From Dehalogenimonas sp. W (lineage in GTDB: Bacteria; Chloroflexota; Dehalococcoidia; Dehalococcoidales; Dehalococcoidaceae): a DNA stretch of 64,000 nucleotides. Within the stretch, counting starts at the first letter, position 1, and each line of letters starts with the position of its first letter. The translations under genes and the position numbers were made by a program. Under the pieces are notes generated by a model, which saw only the letters and a list, made by a program, of their open reading frames with translations, was not told the DNA's origin and did not search any database. The DNA lies in NCBI RefSeq assembly GCF_037094495.1, contig NZ_CP146612.1:1550001-1614000 (forward strand), read 5' to 3'. Below, piece by piece: positions 61,929 through 64,000 of this stretch.

Positions 61929-62535
61929 CCGGCTTGTCTTCCGGTTTCTTGAGAATATCATCTATCAGACCGTATTCCTGGGCCTGAATGGGGTTCAGGT
62001 AGTAATCCCGGTCGGTATCGTGGATGATTTTATCCAGTGTCTGTCCGGTTCTGGCGGCCAGAATATCCCGGATGATGTCCTGAAGACGGGTGATTTCCTT
62101 GGCCTGAATCACAATATCAGACGCCTGACCCCGGGCGCCGCCGAGGGCCTGATGCATATGGATGGTGGAATTAGGCAGGGCAAAGCGTTTGCCCTTGGCC
62201 CCGGCGCAAAGCAGGACAGTTGCCATGCTGGCGGCCATGCCGACACAGATCGTGGACACCGCCGGACGAATCAGCTGCATGGTATCGTAGATCGCCAGAC
62301 CGGCCGAGATCACGCCGCCGGGTGAATGGATGTACAGGTGAATATCCTTGTCCGGGTCTTCCCGGTCAAGAAACAGCAATTGGGCAATGATGGTATTGGC
62401 GACCTGATCATTGATTTCGCTGCCCAGGAATATAATTCTCTCTCTGAGCAGCAGGGAATAAATATCAAAAGACCGTTCCCCGCGGGAACTGCTTTCAATT
62501 ACCATCGGGATTATGTTGGATGGATTCATAGTCAT
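61921..62535 (-). CDS. clpP: ATP-dependent Clp protease proteolytic subunit
   Basis: Serine protease subunit that works with ClpX or ClpA, 204 residues. The active serine S103 is in [20 protein letters not shown], the histidine H128 in [11 protein letters not shown], and the aspartate is in [20 protein letters not shown]. The start ATG shares a base with the trigger factor stop (TAATG), with AGGAGG 11 bases upstream. The tig-clpP order is widespread; clpX usually follows but is not present here, as the next gene points the other way. Confidence 0.97.
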   Translation of the reverse strand: MTMNPSNIIPMVIESSSRGERSFDIYSLLLRERIIFLGSEINDQVANTIIAQLLFLDREDPDKDIHLYIHSPGGVISAGLAIYDTMQLIRPAVSTICVGMAASMATVLLCAGAKGKRFALPNSTIHMHQALGGARGQASDIVIQAKEITRLQDIIRDILAARTGQTLDKIIHDTDRDYYLNPIQAQEYGLIDDILKKPEDKPAK

Positions 62536-63950
62536 TATTCGGTTGCCTCCTCTTTTTCCTCTACCGCTTTTTCGGTTTTCTTAACGGTTTTTTTGGCCGG
62601 AGCTTTTTTAGCCGCGGCTTTGACCGGTTTTTTGACGTCACCGGCTTCAGGCGTTTCGCCGGCGTCCTGCCCGGCCAGTTCTTTCAAACGGGCCATGGTC
62701 TTGCGGGACAAAATAATTTGATTAATCTCATCACGGGCTTCCGGCCCTTCAAATCCCGGACGCTGGGCTTCGCGCTGATCCTCAGGGATGCCGGACAGCA
62801 TCACTTCAATCTCGGCGTTTATCTCTTCTTCGGTAACTTCAATGGCTTCAGCCGTGGCGAGTTGTCCCAAAATCAAAGAGCGGCGGACCCGTTCCTCAGC
62901 CTGGGGGCGCAGCTGCCGGGCAAGGTCTTCCGGATTAACCCGGGCAAGTAATTCCCGGTATTCTTCCTCGGAACCCACCTGTTGCTGCCAGCGATCCAGC
63001 TGCTGATTCACCAGACGTTCATATTCCATGTCCACCAGATTGGACGGGAACTCAGCCGTGCTGACCTTAACCAGTTCGTCAACCAGCTTTGACTCAAATT
63101 TGCCTTCGGCACTGTTTTCAAGCTGTTTGCGATAGTTGTCGGTCATCCGTTCTTTGAGTTCGGCAAAGGTTTGAATTTCAGCTACGTCGATTGATTTAGC
63201 GAATTCATCATCCTCCGGCGGCATATTCTCTTCCTTGACTTCATGCACTTTAATCTTAAATTCAGGTTCCTTGCCGGCCAGTTCCGGTTTGGCGAAGTCA
63301 TCGGGGTACCTGAGCTTGAATTCTTTTTCATCACCGGCTTTAAGCCCGATAAGCGCTTCGGAAAAACCCGGGGCCGGATAACCTGACTCCAGATTGATAC
63401 CGATTTGGACGCCTTTTTGGTTAACAAAAGGGGTTCCGTCAATATTGCTTTCCATATCCATGACGGCCAGGTCCCCGTCTTTTACCGGCCGCTCAACAGG
63501 TTCCCAGGTGGCTTTTTCGTGGCGTATCTGCCGGATCATATTGGTAATGATTTCTACCGACACCTCCACCGGTTCAGGAGATAACCGGATGCTTTTATAA
63601 TCACCAAGCTCAACCTTGGGCGGCAGCGGCACTTTGGCCTTAAAAATAACCGGGTCGTTCTGCAGAATCTCAACTCCGGGTGTGCCGAAGCTTTTTAGAT
63701 CCTGTTCTTTAATGGCGGCTGAACAGGCTTTGGGTAAGACCTCATCCAGAGACTCTTCAATAAGCCGGTCCTTGCCAATATAACGCTCCAGAATCGGCCG
63801 GGGCGTTTTACCTTTGCGGAAACCCGGGACTTCGGTCTTTTTCACCAGCCTCTGATAGGCGTTTTCCATGGCTTCCTGCATGTCCGCGGTGTCCAGCTCA
63901 ATGGTGAGCAATGCCTGGCAACCTTCAATCGTTGTTTCGGTGACTTTCAT
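62535..63950 (-). CDS. tig: Trigger factor
   Basis: Ribosome-associated chaperone and peptidyl-prolyl isomerase, about 471 residues, somewhat longer than usual (about 430). The ribosome-binding tip is [11 protein letters not shown] after VKKTEVPG, the PPIase domain follows ([20 protein letters not shown]), and the C-terminal chaperone arm contains [20 protein letters not shown]. The last 40 residues are Lys- and Ala-rich ([19 protein letters not shown]), similar to histone-H1-like tails, then acidic. ATG 63950 follows GAGG; TTG 63953 is the alternative. It leads a unit with clpP. Confidence 0.95.
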   Translation of the reverse strand: MKVTETTIEGCQALLTIELDTADMQEAMENAYQRLVKKTEVPGFRKGKTPRPILERYIGKDRLIEESLDEVLPKACSAAIKEQDLKSFGTPGVEILQNDPVIFKAKVPLPPKVELGDYKSIRLSPEPVEVSVEIITNMIRQIRHEKATWEPVERPVKDGDLAVMDMESNIDGTPFVNQKGVQIGINLESGYPAPGFSEALIGLKAGDEKEFKLRYPDDFAKPELAGKEPEFKIKVHEVKEENMPPEDDEFAKSIDVAEIQTFAELKERMTDNYRKQLENSAEGKFESKLVDELVKVSTAEFPSNLVDMEYERLVNQQLDRWQQQVGSEEEYRELLARVNPEDLARQLRPQAEERVRRSLILGQLATAEAIEVTEEEINAEIEVMLSGIPEDQREAQRPGFEGPEARDEINQIILSRKTMARLKELAGQDAGETPEAGDVKKPVKAAAKKAPAKKTVKKTEKAVEEKEEATE

Positions 63951-63978
63951 CAATACCTCTAAATATTATTACTATATT

Positions 63979-63984
63979 ATTATA
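63979..63984 (-). promoter_or_regulatory. -10 element of tig-clpP
   Basis: TATAAT on the minus strand, 28 bases before the tig ATG. Its -35 would lie just outside the window. Confidence 0.45.
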
Positions 63985-64000
63985 AGCTAATCTGGTACGT

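Noticed and set aside
1-64000. CRISPR arrays, insertion sequences, rRNA, reductive dehalogenase genes
   Set aside because: No regularly spaced repeats, transposase motifs, rRNA or dehalogenase sequences were seen.

Overview
The window is a gene-dense bacterial chromosome segment (about 62 protein genes, one tRNA, two cobalamin riboswitch candidates). It begins inside rpoB and ends at the promoter of the trigger factor gene. Gene content points to the class Dehalococcoidia (Chloroflexota; a Dehalococcoides/Dehalogenimonas relative). The reasons are: a bacterial Elp3, a cytoplasmic HdrABC-MvhADG set with no methanogenesis genes, heavy investment in cobalamin uptake and lower-ligand attachment, an adenosylcobalamin-dependent ribonucleotide reductase, an archaeal-type phosphoglycerate mutase, and diaminopimelate genes in a lineage known for lacking a peptidoglycan wall. 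This placement is inference from gene content; no reductive dehalogenase, 16S rRNA, CRISPR or insertion sequence is present.

Layout. 0-6 kb: rpoB (5' end missing) and rpoC with a strong terminator. 6-11 kb: ruvB, queH, a rimI-like acetyltransferase, three short minus-strand genes, then a divergent pair of a Trm9-like methyltransferase and elp3 (wobble-uridine modification). 11-19.3 kb: an eight-gene operon hdrC-hdrB-hdrA-mvhD-orf-mvhG-mvhA-protease, a hydrogen-driven electron-bifurcating complex, behind a near-consensus promoter. 19.3-21 kb: a thiol-redox lipoprotein with CcdA. 21.1-23.6 kb: a radical SAM gene translationally coupled to class II ribonucleotide reductase, which is cut by an in-frame TGA exactly where a tryptophan is expected. 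23.6-33.5 kb: the cobalamin block (two btuF, btuC, btuD, cbiB, cobD, then a riboswitch-controlled cobT-cobS-cobC-cobU). 33.5-40.6 kb, mostly minus strand: trxA, an HdrA protein with a GltD/NfnB-like module inserted into it, an HdrD-like protein, a two-component system, and tRNA-Arg(UCU). 40.7-49.5 kb: dxs, then pgk-apgM-tpiA-miaA-dapF-dapL. 49.6-54 kb: hflX, ricT, holB and lysA on the minus strand. 54-62 kb: dprA, topA, xerC, an M24 peptidase and a three-gene PHP/formyltransferase/PfkB cluster of unknown function. 62-64 kb: clpP and tig on the minus strand.

How it fits together. Hydrogen oxidation by MvhAGD feeds HdrABC, which by family analogy splits electrons between ferredoxin and a second acceptor. 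The separate HdrA-NfnB fusion plus HdrD could tie the same pool to NAD(P)H. The cobalamin block salvages and remodels corrinoids, needed here at least by the class II ribonucleotide reductase, and is governed by riboswitches. Several genes (ruvB, queH, elp3, ccdA, lysA, dprA) have a -10 box so close to the start codon that their mRNAs should be leaderless or nearly so. Base composition is visibly richer in G+C in sampled lines after about 58 kb than in the 43-55 kb stretch.

The most notable observations are the interrupted nrdJ, the Elp3/Trm9-like pair, the domain-inserted HdrA, the tandem mutually exclusive hairpins after the cobT riboswitch, and the uncharacterised PHP/formyltransferase/PfkB cluster.
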